Assembly (NCBI RefSeq): GCF_014851395.1
Contig: NW_024041262.1
Span: forward strand, 11,305,252-11,369,251
From: Micropterus salmoides
Taxonomy: Eukaryota; Chordata; Actinopteri; Centrarchiformes; Centrarchidae
Direction of reading: 5' to 3'
DNA: 64,000 nucleotides
Below, in pieces: positions 38,001-50,083 of the stretch (positions are counted from its first letter, which is position 1; each line of letters begins with the position of its first letter). Below the pieces are notes generated by a model. It was given only the letters and a program-made list of their open reading frames with translations, made no database searches and was not told where the DNA came from. A program made the position numbers and the translations under genes.

Positions 38001-41000
38001 CGGGCAAAAACGGAGGATTTTAGAAACGATGACGCAGTCGTTCACGCTCGGCTCTCTGATTGGGTCTTATAAGTCATGCAAAGCAGAAACACGATGCTAC
38101 TGACAGAGTTTTTCAGTCGGTATTTTTTTTTAAATATTCTGTACCGTGCAAATAACACTTAGACCTATCTGCCTACACTTGTAGGGTACTGCATGTACTG
38201 TGCAACGACTCCTAGTCTGTTTTCCGCCGCCACACTTCCTGTGTCACATTCAGTAACAGTCCCAGCTCCTTATATGTGCATGCAAAAAAAATCTGGTCTG
38301 ATTCTTCGTCTGCATTTCTTTATTCTTTCACCAAATCTTCTGTAACTACGGAATAGACCATCTGCTTCATGTTTACACCGGCACGCGCATGCCCAGTGTA
38401 CCTGAACGGCCAATAGATGTGTGTTTTCAGTCGTTTTAATGTAGACGGAGATCAACTCTGATATGCAGCTAAAACGCTGGTTTGGATCCTATTCGTTTTA
38501 ACTCTCCGTTTGGAAACTAAAATGGAGTAGTGTGGATGGGGCCTAAAGGTCAGTTATCTCTGTAGGGAAAATGGGTTGTTACAAACTTAGTATGATTCAG
38601 CAGGGTACTAACTAAAAAACACTATTAGCATGTGGAATGTAACTAAGTAATTTAAGGAAACGAGTCTGTTGGTGCACAGCTTACCATGAAAAACATGGAA
38701 ATTTGTATGCACACAGGCACATATAACTGTTAGCTGTCTAGATTTACTTGTTAATGTAATTATTTTTTCTCACTTCCTAGGTGATGTATTTCTCCTCCAT
38801 CTTCCCCTACGTGGTTCTGTTCTGCTTCCTTGTCCGAGGACTCCTGCTGGATGGGGCCTTAGAGGGAATCTCCTACATGTTCTACCCCAAGGTATCCACA
38901 GATAAAATGTCTGGCTGAGTGTAGAGAAGAGAGGCAGATATGAGTATTTCCCTGACGCACCTGTTGTTCCCTCCATTAATTTCTAGCTAGAAATTTGGGC
39001 AGATGTGCAGGTGTGGCGGCAGGCAGCCACACAGGTCTTCTTTGCCTTGGGTCTTGGCTTTGGGTCCATTATCGCCTACTCCTCCTACAATCCCAAGAAC
39101 AACAACTGCCACCGTGATGCCTTCACTGTCTCTGCTATAAACTTCTTCACATCTGTGCTGGCCACTCTAGTGGTGTTTGCTGTGCTCGGCTTCCATGCCA
39201 AAGGAAAGGTTGTAGAATGTGTAGCCAGGTATGTTTTAGAGGATAATCATTGAGTTGTGCATTAAAAGACCCATACTACACTGAACAAAATTATAAGCGC
39301 AACACTTGTTTTTGCCCCCATTCATCATGAGCTGAACTCAAAGATCTAAGACTTTCTCTATGTACATAAAAGGCCTATTTCTCTCAAATATTGTTCACAA
39401 ACATTTCAAAATCTGTGTTAGTGAGCACTTCTCCTTTGCCGAGATAATCCATCCACCTCACAGATGTGGCATATCAAGATGCTGATCAGACAGAATGGGT
39501 ATTGCACAGGTGTGCCTGAGGCTGGTCACAATAAAAGGCCACACGAAAAGGTGCAGTTTCACTGTATTGGAGGGGTCCAGAAACCAGTCAGTATCTGGTA
39601 TGACCACCTTTTGCCTTAGGCAGTGCAACACATGTCCTTTGCATTGAGTTGATGTTGATTGTGGCCTGTAGAATGTTGGTCCACTCCTCTTCAATGGCTG
39701 TGCAAAGTTGCTGGATATTCGCTGGACCTGGACACCGCTGTCATATACGCCGATTCAGATCGTCCCAAACATGCTCAATGGGTTACGTGTCCGGTGAGTA
39801 TGCTGGCCATGCAAGAACTGGGATGTTTTTATCTTGGTTTTTATCTTTTATCTTTTATTTTTTGAGTTCAGCTCATGATGAATGGGGGCAAAAACAAAAG
39901 TGTTGCATTTATAATTTTGTTCAGTGTACATTATGGCTTGGTACAGACTATGGTACATCCCCTTTATGGGTATAATTAAATTTTCTTTTGTCTCCTTTTT
40001 TTTAGTAATGTGAAGGAGTTAACAGAGCAGCTTCGCATGGGTTATGTTGACACGAACATGTTGCCAGGCTTCAACTATTCTGATCCCAGTTCTGTGGCTA
40101 TAGAGGACTACAGTGCCTGGTTTAAACAGTACGGAAATAAGGTCCCTGGCAATTTAACAGAGTGTGACCTGGAAAAAGAGATGCAGAAGGTAAAGATTGT
40201 CAATTTGCTCAAGGGGATTTTGTTTTTGTATTGTATGTGCTGTTCATCAAAAACTAAAGCTGCCCCTCTTGTGTTCAGGGTGTAGAGGGCACAGGCCTAG
40301 CTTTTATTGCCTTCACAGAGGCCATGTCACTACTGCCTGCAAGCCCCTTCTGGTCAGCACTCTTCTTCCTCATGCTGCTCAACTTAGGACTCAGCACCAT
40401 GTTTGGCACTATGGAGGGCATCCTCGCCCCACTCACCGACCGCTTCAAAACTCTGGCCAACAACAAGATCAAGCTCACAAGTAAACACCTGTTTTACCTC
40501 TATGCAAGCTTCAATATCACATTACAGACATGACTCAGGATAGTTGGCTAGCTATGTTTGTGAAAAGATGCTATAAAATCTTGATTCTGCAATTAATTTA
40601 TTAGACACATCCAGCAAATTCTAATTAACGAAAGTATTTTAGTTAATCATGGCTTAGTCTTCATTCTAAAGGGCTGTCTGCACCAAGAACTTTAATAATA
40701 ATGATGTGTGCGCATCCACACTGATGAACGATAATGTTCTGCCCCCAAGCACACGCTGTGTACCTCAACTGTGTCGCTGACTGGTAATGCTAGATAGGCT
40801 ACAAGCTGGGCGTTATCTATTCATAATCGTCTTCTTTTCTCTGTTAATAAGAATGACAAAACATTTAGCTCGTACCTGCCGTTGTTTGCTTTGTATTGTT
40901 CAATATAGATTTATTGTCGTTTTACCGATACTCAGGTACACAGCTTCTCCACAGTCTCAGTCGCTGTAACTAAGATGATCCACATAATATACAATACTGC

Positions 41001-43214
41001 AACAAAACGGCGCAGAACAACAAAACAAAGGAATACCCATCTAACTTACTAACATTACAGTAATGTGGTCTAACTGTTAGAAAGTGTGGCAACAGTCTCA
41101 TTTGTAATATGTAGTCCAGCTCACTAACCGTTTTGTTATCATCCAATATATATAGGTTAGCTGTGCTCACACTGCTGAGCCTCCGGTGAAAGATACACAG
41201 ATAGTAAAGTTAGTTACTGAAAAGCAGACAGGCGAGCTAACGACGATGTACCACTTCAGCTAAATGCAGTAAATGTAACATTATCATGTAAGCATGGATT
41301 AGTTCAACCTGCAGCTGATAAAAATATTACTGTAACTTTGCTGTGGGAGTTTACCTGAGTTTCCAGCATGTTGTGGGAAGCTGTCTCCCTGTCTGTCTAT
41401 AGCCACTGTCACACTGCCTTTTTACGGGGCGTATTGTGCCAATATGCCGGTGTCTTGCTGCGCTGAATGAAAGGTACGGAGATCTGTTGATCTGCCTCTG
41501 ACCCAGGAACATTGAACTAAAATAGCCTGAATATGTCTGGAGAAAAGCCACGATTCCGTGATTATTGAAGAATTTCTGTATGAAAGCGGTTGGGTTTGGG
41601 ATTATGCTCGCTCATGAGTTCAAGCGAGCACGCCTAAGAGCCCACATCTGGTTGCAATCTTAAAACCGCATCGCCAGTGGCCGCTGAAAACTCCATAATC
41701 CCCCTTTAAGTTTTGAATTAAAGAGAAATGGCTTAACAGCATTCTGCACAGTACTCTAAACAACATTGTCATTATCAAAATGTCACTGTCAATTTTGTGT
41801 TGTCCATTAAGTGCTGTTGGACAGTAAAGTCTAACCTAACTACCCCTCTGGCATGAATCTCACTCTGGTCAGTGTTTTGTCATGTGTCATGGACCTGAGT
41901 CTAAACAGGATTTCCTGCCAACCCAACAATCCATCAGGTCATTTGACTGACACCTTCAAGCAGAGAGGGAGCAAAATTAGTAAATTTACTTGCCAAAATT
42001 ATTCTCCACAAATATTTACTACACAGTGCTTTATTGCATATGCTCTCTGTAAAGAAGTGGTCTTATCCTAACATGTCTGTTCTGTTTTTATATCGTTGCA
42101 GTTTTCAGCTGCATCATTGGCTTTCTAATTGGCCTGCTCTTCACCCAGCGTTGTGGGAACTACTTTGTGATGATGTTTGATGATTACTCTGCCACTCTGC
42201 CCCTCATCATTGTGGTGGTTTTTGAGACCTTTAGTGTGTCCTGGCTGTATGGAGCTGACAGGTGAGAGTTATTTCCAGACTATGGGTAACGGTCTTCAGT
42301 TTTGCAATCTTAAATTCCATGTAGAATTCACCTAATTATTTTAGTTCTGATAGAGTCTTATCAGTGTTTGTCTCAAAAATGTGTAATTTCTGAAGGATTA
42401 CCACTCTGTTTCTGAAGGTTCCTGGACGACATTGAGGCAATGCTGGGCTGGCGTCCCAGTGTGATTTACAAGTACCTGTGGAAATACATCTGCCTTCTTG
42501 CGATGCTGGGACTGCTGGGTGCCACCATCATTCGCATGTTTATCACACGCCCTACTTATATGGCATGGAACCAAGAGAAGGTAAGGTAAAAAAAACACCC
42601 TTGACGTGTTAATGCTGGGAGAAAAAACAGCTATTTGAGATGGCCTTGGGCATGAATGTTTTTGTTGGCAAAGTTTGTTCACTACAATAGAATCTGAAAA
42701 CAATATTCTCAGCCATATTAAACATAAACAGAAATATGAAGTGCAGCCAAAATAAATATTTCATCTTGAGTAAGACAAACAGCTCTTTTACCAAAAAAAG
42801 CAAATGGTAAAGCAAGCTGGTTCTTTCTCGCTCCACACCTACTTCACTACTTGAAGGAGATAATTGGTGGTGAATTTTTCTCCATTCACACAGAATGTTT
42901 TTCTAGTATTTATAAGTTCTGGGTGTTTAAGTTCTTGAGTGACTGATGTGATTCCTGTTTTTCAGGCTTCTGAGGAGCACCTCGAGTACCCTGGCTGGGC
43001 TCTGGCTGTTTTGGCTATACTGATTATATTTGCCATGATGCCAGTCCCAGTGGCCTTGATCCACGCTGTTCTGCAGGACAGACTACAGCAAACACAGAGA
43101 GAAACAGAGATTGGTCAGTACAGTATTGTTAACACTGATGACAGGTGTGAAACCTTAATGACTGACATGTCAGAGCTGGGCCAAAGGAGCGGGGCCGCTG
43201 CTTCCTCTTCCTAA
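35083..43214 (+). CDS. slc6a16: SLC6-family orphan transporter, SLC6A16/15/17 branch
   Basis: Eleven phase-consistent exons: 35083-35302, 36008-36165, 36596-36716, 36823-36998, 38781-38891, 38987-39228, 40006-40189, 40279-40480, 42102-42261, 42418-42580, 42966-43214 (661 residues). This is a twelve-helix Na+-dependent neurotransmitter/amino-acid transporter fold: TM1 carries NVWRFPYLCHQNGGG (60-74), then SSCVVCFFVALYYN in TM3, a loop with an NVT glycosylation site, ATQVFFALGLGFG (TM6), GTGLAFIAFTEA (TM7/8) and YSATLPLIIVVVFE. The shared wording points to the SLC6A15/16/17 branch. Linkage to gfy and slc17a7, as in human 19q13.33, picks SLC6A16. The substrate is unknown for SLC6A16; its relatives carry neutral amino acids. 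The Met follows an acceptor directly. Introns carry a Harbinger-like MITE, a Tc1 remnant and a TTC repeat. Confidence 0.9.
35537..35591 (+). repeat. (TTC)18 microsatellite
   Basis: Perfect TTC run in slc6a16 intron 1 (about 705 bp). It is a polypyrimidine tract on the coding strand. Confidence 0.95.
37845..38543. mobile_element. PIF/Harbinger-like MITE
   Basis: 699 bp with inverted ends: left GGCCCCATCCACACTACTGC, right the complement of GGCCCCATCCACACTACTCC. Flanked by TAA on both sides (37842-37844 and 38544-38546), matching the TWA target duplication of PIF/Harbinger elements. No coding capacity. It lies in slc6a16 intron 4. Confidence 0.75.
39277..39928 (-). mobile_element. Internally deleted Tc1-like element
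   Basis: 652 bp beginning TACACTGAACAAAATTATAA and ending with its inverted copy (...TTTTGTTCAGTGTA), TA at both edges. The interior keeps the host-derived wording of a fish Tc1 family ('gtccactcctcttcaatggc', 'acatgctcaatgggttacgt'), but most of the transposase is gone. It lies in slc6a16 intron 6. Confidence 0.85.
40668..40830 (+). repeat. Half of a non-autonomous DNA-transposon-like repeat
   Basis: Starts 'gggctgtctgcaccaagaac' and has 'gtgcgcatccacactgatga', wording I associate with a common teleost MITE. No mirrored end was found, so it is probably truncated. It lies in slc6a16 intron 8. Confidence 0.35.
41594..41710 (+). repeat. Dispersed repeat, copy 2 (partner at 6790-6905)
   Basis: Shares four blocks with 6790-6905 in the same order, including 'cgctcatgagttcaagcgag' and the 'cccctttaa' end. 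In slc6a16 intron 8. Confidence 0.7.
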
Positions 43215-46200
43215 ACATTGGACATGATGTTACACAGTGGGAAATGACAATATGGACTCAAAATGTCACTGTGCCATGCACAGTACGATTATCTGTCAGC
43301 TTTTAGTGCAGCTGTAGCACAGAGAGAAGTTGAAATGTGTGCTTAATATAGTTTTTATTCTTTTTACTTAAATTAAGTCCAAACATATCCAAACATATCT
43401 ACTGTTCCAACAAGTACAACTTTTAAAAAGTGCATAATATGGAAAATATGGAACAAATAATTTATTGCTGTGTGGTAACTAAAAGGTAGAATTTCCAGCA
43501 ACTGATTGATTGTTACAGAGTTGTTGTCCAAATGAACCAAAAACAATATTCCTTAGTTTTCAGTACAAGCTACAGACATCGTTGGAGGCATTATGCTTTC
43601 GAGTTGTCTGTCCGTCTGCTTGGACTGAAGGATGAACTGATTAAAATTTGGTTGCCAATTGTTGTCATGTGACTCACAAAATGCATTTTTGGCCAAAACT
43701 CAAGAATTGATGACCATGTTTCACCTCCCCGTCCATTTTTTGGTAATGAACCGGTAGATTCCAGATGTTGCACACATGTTGACTGGGACGACACAATGAG
43801 TAAACAATAACTAGCAGAGCAGGGGCATTCTTTCATCTGGTCCCTTCTGCCTTTCACTTCCTGTCTCATTCGGACCATTGAGCGTCATTGGAATCACGTG
43901 AATGCAAACAAGGTATTTGAGCATGCCAGCTTATTGAGATCATCCTGAGCGAGGATGTAAACTGCAACATGACCGGTTGGCAGAGGCATCCAACTGCAGG
44001 GTGGTAATTCTAGGTTTGTATGAATAGTTCACTTGTCCATTTTTGGTAAAATATCCTACGTTTTTATTGGTCTTTTTCCACTTTTATAAAAGCATGCTCG
44101 TGTGAGATGCACCTCATAATTTCCAGTTATTCAAAACCATCAACTTTTTACTTCTGTTTTGTTGAGGACAGAATTACAGCTGGCCACTGTTCAGAGTCTC
44201 TTAACATGTCTTTTTACCTTAATAATGAACTCTTAACTTAGTTTTTACAGCACAGTAAATTAAAAAAATGTTATGAAAATTGTTTTAGATTGTGAGTTAG
44301 GATTTGAGTTACAACAAAAAAAACTGAGCCTGAGTTAAAACAGGGAAATGATGGCATTGTGAGACTGTTACATCAAGAGAGATTCAAGTATGTTGAATTA
44401 GGTACAGCTTTTGGGTTCAGTATTAATTTCATTCACTACACAGAAGCCATCTAACCATGTTTGCAGGTCTAAAAACACCTGAGTCATAGGTCGCTGTCTT
44501 ACTTCTTCAGTTTAATATTACTGGATGTTTTGCAGGTACATTGTGTAGCTACATTATTCATGCATATATGTTTACATGCTCTGGTCAAACCAACCTGAAC
44601 TCCCAACAGCTGTGTACACTATTTGAGCATTCATCTTTTGGCTCTGTTTTACAGTGATTATTTTCACACACCATTTTTCTTTTTATTGGTAAAAAAATAT
44701 GATCGCGTACTGAATGTGCAAGTTTCCATCATCCTGTCATGTTGTTTAGTTTTTTTTAAAAATTGGGTTTAGGAGGAGACTAGTTGTTTAACAGGCTAGA
44801 CAAAGTATCACTCAAAGTACTCTTTATTTCAGATTAAGGTGCAGTATGTGATGTAATTAAGGTGTTTATATTGTAAAATAATGTTTTTTTAGACTTAACT
44901 GCTTGATAATTAGTTGCCATTTTCCTGAAATTAAAGGTGTAGTTTTTTTTTACATTTTCAGTGGGTTATTATCTACATGAATTGACTGTGAATGCTGTTG
45001 AATATTAATTGAATAAAACTAAGGCTGTGTTTGAAAACACATACTGTGCCGGTCCCAGTGGCTAACATACTGCCTACTACGCACTCACTCAGAATGTACT
45101 GCCTTCTAAATGAACAATTTAGTTGCCAGCAGACTGTTACACAGTCTAAAGAAAGGCAATACATTTTGGGGCAGCTTTGTATGTTCAGTAAACTCACAAC
45201 ACATACTTTCTTGCTAATTTAGAATACATCCGGGTATTTCTCATGTACACAAATCCACCTGCTGTGCAGTTAGAACACACTACATGCTTAATTTGACATC
45301 ATACTGAGTATGAATAGTACGTTCGTATCGAACAGTCTGCGGTTAGTATGCGATTCCAAACACAGCCTTCAGATTTGATGAGGCTGATTGAATAAAAGAA
45401 TAAAAGCACTTAGCAAGTTTATCATTTTAAAAATACATTTATTTTGTCAGATTCAGTTTTTAGTATATGTAGTCTGTACGAGTGTATGCAGTGGATGTTG
45501 TGGAAAATGTAATATAATGCTTTTGCAATGTAATATATTTTTGCTATTTCATTAAATTTTCTTTCAGCACTACAGTAGTAATGAAATCATGCTTGAAATA
45601 TAGCATAAACTTTCAATTTGGAACATTGCTTGGACCTTCATCCAACAAGGTATTAAATATTGACTTGTTTTATAGTTTTCTATATTTACATTTTCAGAAA
45701 GTGATATTGAGAGTGCATTTTCTTTAGAAAAAGGGACACTGAATGCACATCTGAATACAAACTTTATTTTGTAAGAATGAATGAGAGTGCAAGTACAACT
45801 GAAGCCTTTTCCTCCATCCTACCTTCCAGTATAAATTTGTTAAATGCTATATATTGTTATTTGTTGTATCTTCTCATCTGTCATATAACATTGCATGGTA
45901 TGTACAGTATAGCTGGCTGGTGATTGTTGTATCACTTCAGTGTTTTGCATGCATGACAGTTGTTGGTAAATTTTTAATGAGGCCAGCTCTAAAGCAGAAA
46001 TTAAGCAGGTATTTAGTGGGCAAGTGACAATGAGACACAGAAATTTGATCCACATGTGCTATAACATTGGATGTATGAGGTCAATTCAACACCTTCTATG
46101 CTGTCAAGAAGTAACAAATGTATTTAGTCAGATACAGATTGAATGTCATTCATATTCAGTTGACACAGCTCAGGCAACTACTCCCTCAGATAATGCCGTT

Positions 46201-47271
46201 TTCTTTCCGTTATTTACTTTACACTCAGTTTTCTAGTATTTGTCACAGAGCGTCCACACTGAAGCATTTGGTGGCTACATCACTTATGTAAAAGCACAGA
46301 GAGGCTGCCAGTTTTGTGCTGTTGTCCATTTGCACCATTATATGACTGGGAAAGCTGAAGCTGGTAGATGTCCAGACTTCTACCAGGGTAAACAGCTGTA
46401 TACGAAGACAACATGTAGTGGCATGAGCAATGATCTGCTTTTCTTACTGGTCTGTGATTGTATGAACATATTCTGCCTGTTTCTTCCCAGCTCTAACTCC
46501 CTGTATGTAGATATCAGTTTGTGTCTTAATGTTTCTATAGACATCTAACAGCTCGTGTTTATAGAATAAGCGCAGGTGGCCTGAAACCTGTTGTTCAAGG
46601 CTATCAGGACCTGCGTTATGACTGCTTGCCACAGTGAACAGTTAGTATGTCCTTGTATTTGCTTCATATTTATCAGTCCTTGAGCCGTTTCCTTGCCAGG
46701 AAGTGCAGATTATGGTCAAGGGACATTCCGCCCTACAGTGTTTCAAAACCAGCCAGGTCAAAGGATCAAATACCAGACTGTTATGGTGACTAGCAAGACA
46801 ATGTAGATCTCTATTTCCAGACTGTTCATTAACGCCGGAGAATAACGAGTAGAGTAAAATTTAATGAATTATGTACAAATCTAAAACAAAAGGCATACCT
46901 AGATATATATACAACATGAATTTCACAAGCTTTGTTGAGAGACTGTCAGGACACTGTATTCTGTTATTGTTCATATTTCAATTTTAAAAAAATGTTTGTA
47001 ATTCTACATCTTATGCTATAGTTGTTCTTTGTTTTTGCATAATAGATGTGTAAGCCAGTTGCATGAGATTTAAGCAGTACATTTATGTGTCAGCAGGGAG
47101 CTCTGTTGCACTGATGTCAGAGTTTTTCTTTGCTGAACGCCATCATGTTACATACAGTAGGTTGTGTGACCTCTGCAAACACATTTAAGTTCTTATTTGG
47201 TTTGTCTTTTTTGTATAAGATGGATCTTTCTGTAATATCACATCATTTGTCTTTTAAAAGACCTAAATAAA
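43215..47271 (+). other. slc6a16 3' UTR and downstream DNA
   Basis: AT-rich and without coding exons. AATAAA-type signals include one near 45010 and a good one at 47266-47271. If the last is used the 3' UTR is about 4 kb and contains the MITE at 45021-45369. Confidence 0.4.
45021..45369. mobile_element. Short MITE with 25-bp inverted ends
   Basis: 349 bp. The left end AAGGCTGTGTTTGAAAACAC is mirrored at the right (complement of AAGGCTGTGTTTGGAATCGC), and both continue with CATACT. No clear target duplication and no open frame. Superfamily unassigned. Confidence 0.75.
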
Positions 47272-47654
47272 AACATTGGTTTCACTGGTTATGAGCAAAC
47301 ACCCACTATCCTCTCTCTACTTTTTTATTATGATTTCTGCTCAAACTACAAATTCAAGGTCCAAATGTTAAAAGCTTAAAAAACACTGTGCCAGAGCAGA
47401 ACTTAATAAAGGAAAGCCTCCAGCACGGAAGAATTTTCTGTCACATTCATTTGGTTTGTTCCTTTGTAAGACTGTTTTGTCTGTCGTAACATAGTACTTG
47501 TGTGAGCCATTTTCTACACTTGTATCCTTGTGTGGAAGAGAACTCACAGGTGTCCCCCGTGGAAATATTAAGTGTCTGGGGAGTCCAGTTGTCTTGGATG
47601 CAGTCTCACTTCAGTCAGCAGAGAGGACAGGACCAACACCCGGCAAAGAGAAAC

Positions 47655-49560
47655 ATGACATCCTCGCTTCAACCTCAGGTAAACACAATAGACAATATCG
47701 ATTTAAAATGTATAAACTTGCCTTTGTATAACAGTTAATGTGTTTGTGTGTGTGTCGGATAAGGACTTTATTAAATGGTACCAGAGGCCTTTTTTAGAGC
47801 AAGACCAGGTTAGGTTTGCCACATACAAGTGGGTAAATATAACTATGAACAACAAGCTGTAGTGTGGAAAAACAACGGTAACTGAAATATTGTTTTGACT
47901 GTAATTGAGCTACTTGTGAGCATTGAAACTCCCTAAACTGCTCTGTTAGCAGCCAGGAGAAAACATGTGTATATACTAAAATTTCAAAATAAGTAAACCT
48001 CGGCAGAAAACCTTCACATAAAAATTATATTTATTTTTTCATTGATTATATTTTGCTGTTAAATGTCTTCATTTTGTAGGTGTACCAGAGGATGACCCAC
48101 ATGGTGGGCCTGGCAGCTCTCTGCCTGCTGCTGGTGTTCCCACTGAGCAACTCCCAGAGCACCCTGCGGTCTGAACAGGAGATTCCTGCTCATCAGGCCC
48201 CAGCAGCGCATCCTCCTCCACCACACATCGGGGAGCTACTCAGAAATGAGGAAACCACTCATTTAAATGCAAAGCAAACTTGTAAGTGTAGTTCAAGGAA
48301 ATGTTCGGCGGAACAAACATTCATATCCACACTGCCAAATGTTAATGTCATAAGGTAGCACATGGCTGAATAACCAAGATGTTCTACATAGACTCAGAGC
48401 TTAACTCTCCCTTATTCTGAACAGGATTTGTGTGTGAAACTCTTGATGGTTTTGGTCATGTGTTTGTGCCTCCACAGACGCCCATTTAGACAAAGATAAT
48501 GCCAAAGTGGGTCTGTTCATTGCTGCGGCCATGGGAACCTTCACTCTGATGGCTGCAGTGTACTGTATCTACAACAAGTTCTACAACAAACACCAGTACC
48601 TGCACACCCAGCTTAACGATGACTCAGGTAGAGGAATAGAGGAATAGAATTTTATTACATTGTTATTGAGTTTGAGCATCTTTCAGACTAACACTTGAGG
48701 ACACTTTAGCTGTACCACATTGCAATTTTTTGCAGGGACTGCCAGTAAGCTTTATGGGCATGCCTTTTGCATGTGCATATATAATTTTTGAATAAGTAAA
48801 AATACACATATCTTATCTGCTTACACTACAAAACAACACTACAACTGAGAGAAATGTCTGAAATAAAGATGAAATAAAACTGACTATTACAAACAAGCTT
48901 GTTTCTCACAGAGTGACAAAATGAGGCTAAAGATTGAAATAGAAACCGTCTCCTCTTCAGCAGACTTAAATCCAGAGACAACTGCCCTCATCAACATCCA
49001 ATCTTCTTCCTCTCTTGTCTCTTGGGTATTATTTGTTGTAAAGCATCAAAGGCCGGCTGGATTATTAAACATGAACGTGCTATGTCCTGTTTACTCATGC
49101 TGTGTGACTTCTTGGTACAGAAGCACTTCCTGCTTGCTGACACTTATAATTGATGTAGCATGGTGTTGCTTTAAAAGCAGAAATACAAAACCGAATGTGT
49201 ATTTTCAGTGTGCTAAATATAGATTATGGGTATATTGGTGTCATGCTCTATTTTGTGAGACAACTTTCGACTTTACAGGAAATATCTAAAAGTTCAAATT
49301 TCTGCCTTATATTTCTGCCCACAGATTTAACCACAGACCCCATGGACCCTCCCCCTGTGTTTTTCCATGCCTCTGCTGGCTCCAGTGCAGTAGATGTGCA
49401 GAAAGCTGGTTATGGCTCGCTCTCGGACACTCCATCCATCATCTCTGTGCCACCCTGCCTGTCCCCTCTTCCCTCTGCCATGCCTTTCCCTCCTCTCTTC
49501 CTTTCTCGTCAATCCCTGAGAACTATATCAGCGAAGGATCTGGAGAAGAGCTGTATCTGA
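47655..49560 (+). CDS. gfy: Small single-pass membrane protein, likely GFY (Golgi-associated olfactory signalling regulator) ortholog
   Basis: Four phase-consistent exons: 47655-47678, 48080-48281, 48478-48627, 49325-49560 (203 residues). Residues about 17-34 form a signal-peptide-like hydrophobic run (GLAALCLLLVFPLSNSQS), followed by a short His/Pro-rich lumenal segment. A transmembrane helix spans about 86-107 (VGLFIAAAMGTFTLMAAVYC). The cytosolic tail has YGSL at 155-158, a YxxPhi-type sorting motif, and a Pro/Ser-rich end. M13 or M16 could be the true start and would give a more usual signal peptide. The name rests mainly on position between slc6a16 and slc17a7, where human GFY lies; my memory of GFY sequence is too thin to confirm it. 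The reading of a membrane protein with a sorting signal is direct from sequence. Confidence 0.65.
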
Positions 49561-49957
49561 AATTGAATGCTTAGTTAGCAGATGACTTTTGAATGACAGT
49601 AAATAAGAAGTAGTTGTTATTTGAATGTGCAAGTTGTTTTCCATAATCTATACACATCAGGAAAAAAAAATTGCAGGCAGGCTTTTTAGCAACATTTGGC
49701 GGTATAATATACCAGTCCTGCTAACTGCTAGCTACACCTGCTAAAACCACCAAATCTGTCAGTTACCATTGTTAACCATTAACATGTCGCTCTTTCACAG
49801 CCTATAACCACCACCAAGTCTGCCCTAAACTCCTTTGCATCATAACCATATGTATGAATTGTGCCGTAAATTTGTACAGCTATAGTAAATTAGATCTTTC
49901 TTGCACCTTTACCATCCACAGCCATCCCTTCAGTGGTCGCCTATGATACCTGGAAAA

Positions 49958-49963
49958 AATAAA
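49958..49963 (+). promoter_or_regulatory. gfy-like polyadenylation signal
   Basis: AATAAA about 400 nt after the stop codon. Confidence 0.6.
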
Positions 49964-50047
49964 CTGTCCAGAGATGAAAGAAATGTTGTCATGCTCATTT
50001 GCTTGTCACACACTCAGGTATTATAAAAAAAAAAAAAGTATCAAACT

Positions 50048-50083
50048 GCACTGACACAGACCAAAAACAGTCTGTGTCAGTGC
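50048..50083. other. Perfect hairpin (14-bp stem, 8-nt loop)
   Basis: GCACTGACACAGAC (50048-50061), loop CAAAAACA, then GTCTGTGTCAGTGC (50070-50083), a perfect reverse complement. About 85 bp downstream of the gfy-like poly(A) signal. Not a recognised repeat end or RNA gene. Confidence 0.8.

Noticed and set aside
35083..43214. Assignment as slc6a15 or slc6a17
   Set aside because: The sequence is within the same branch, but synteny with gfy and slc17a7 fits slc6a16; not excluded without a tree.
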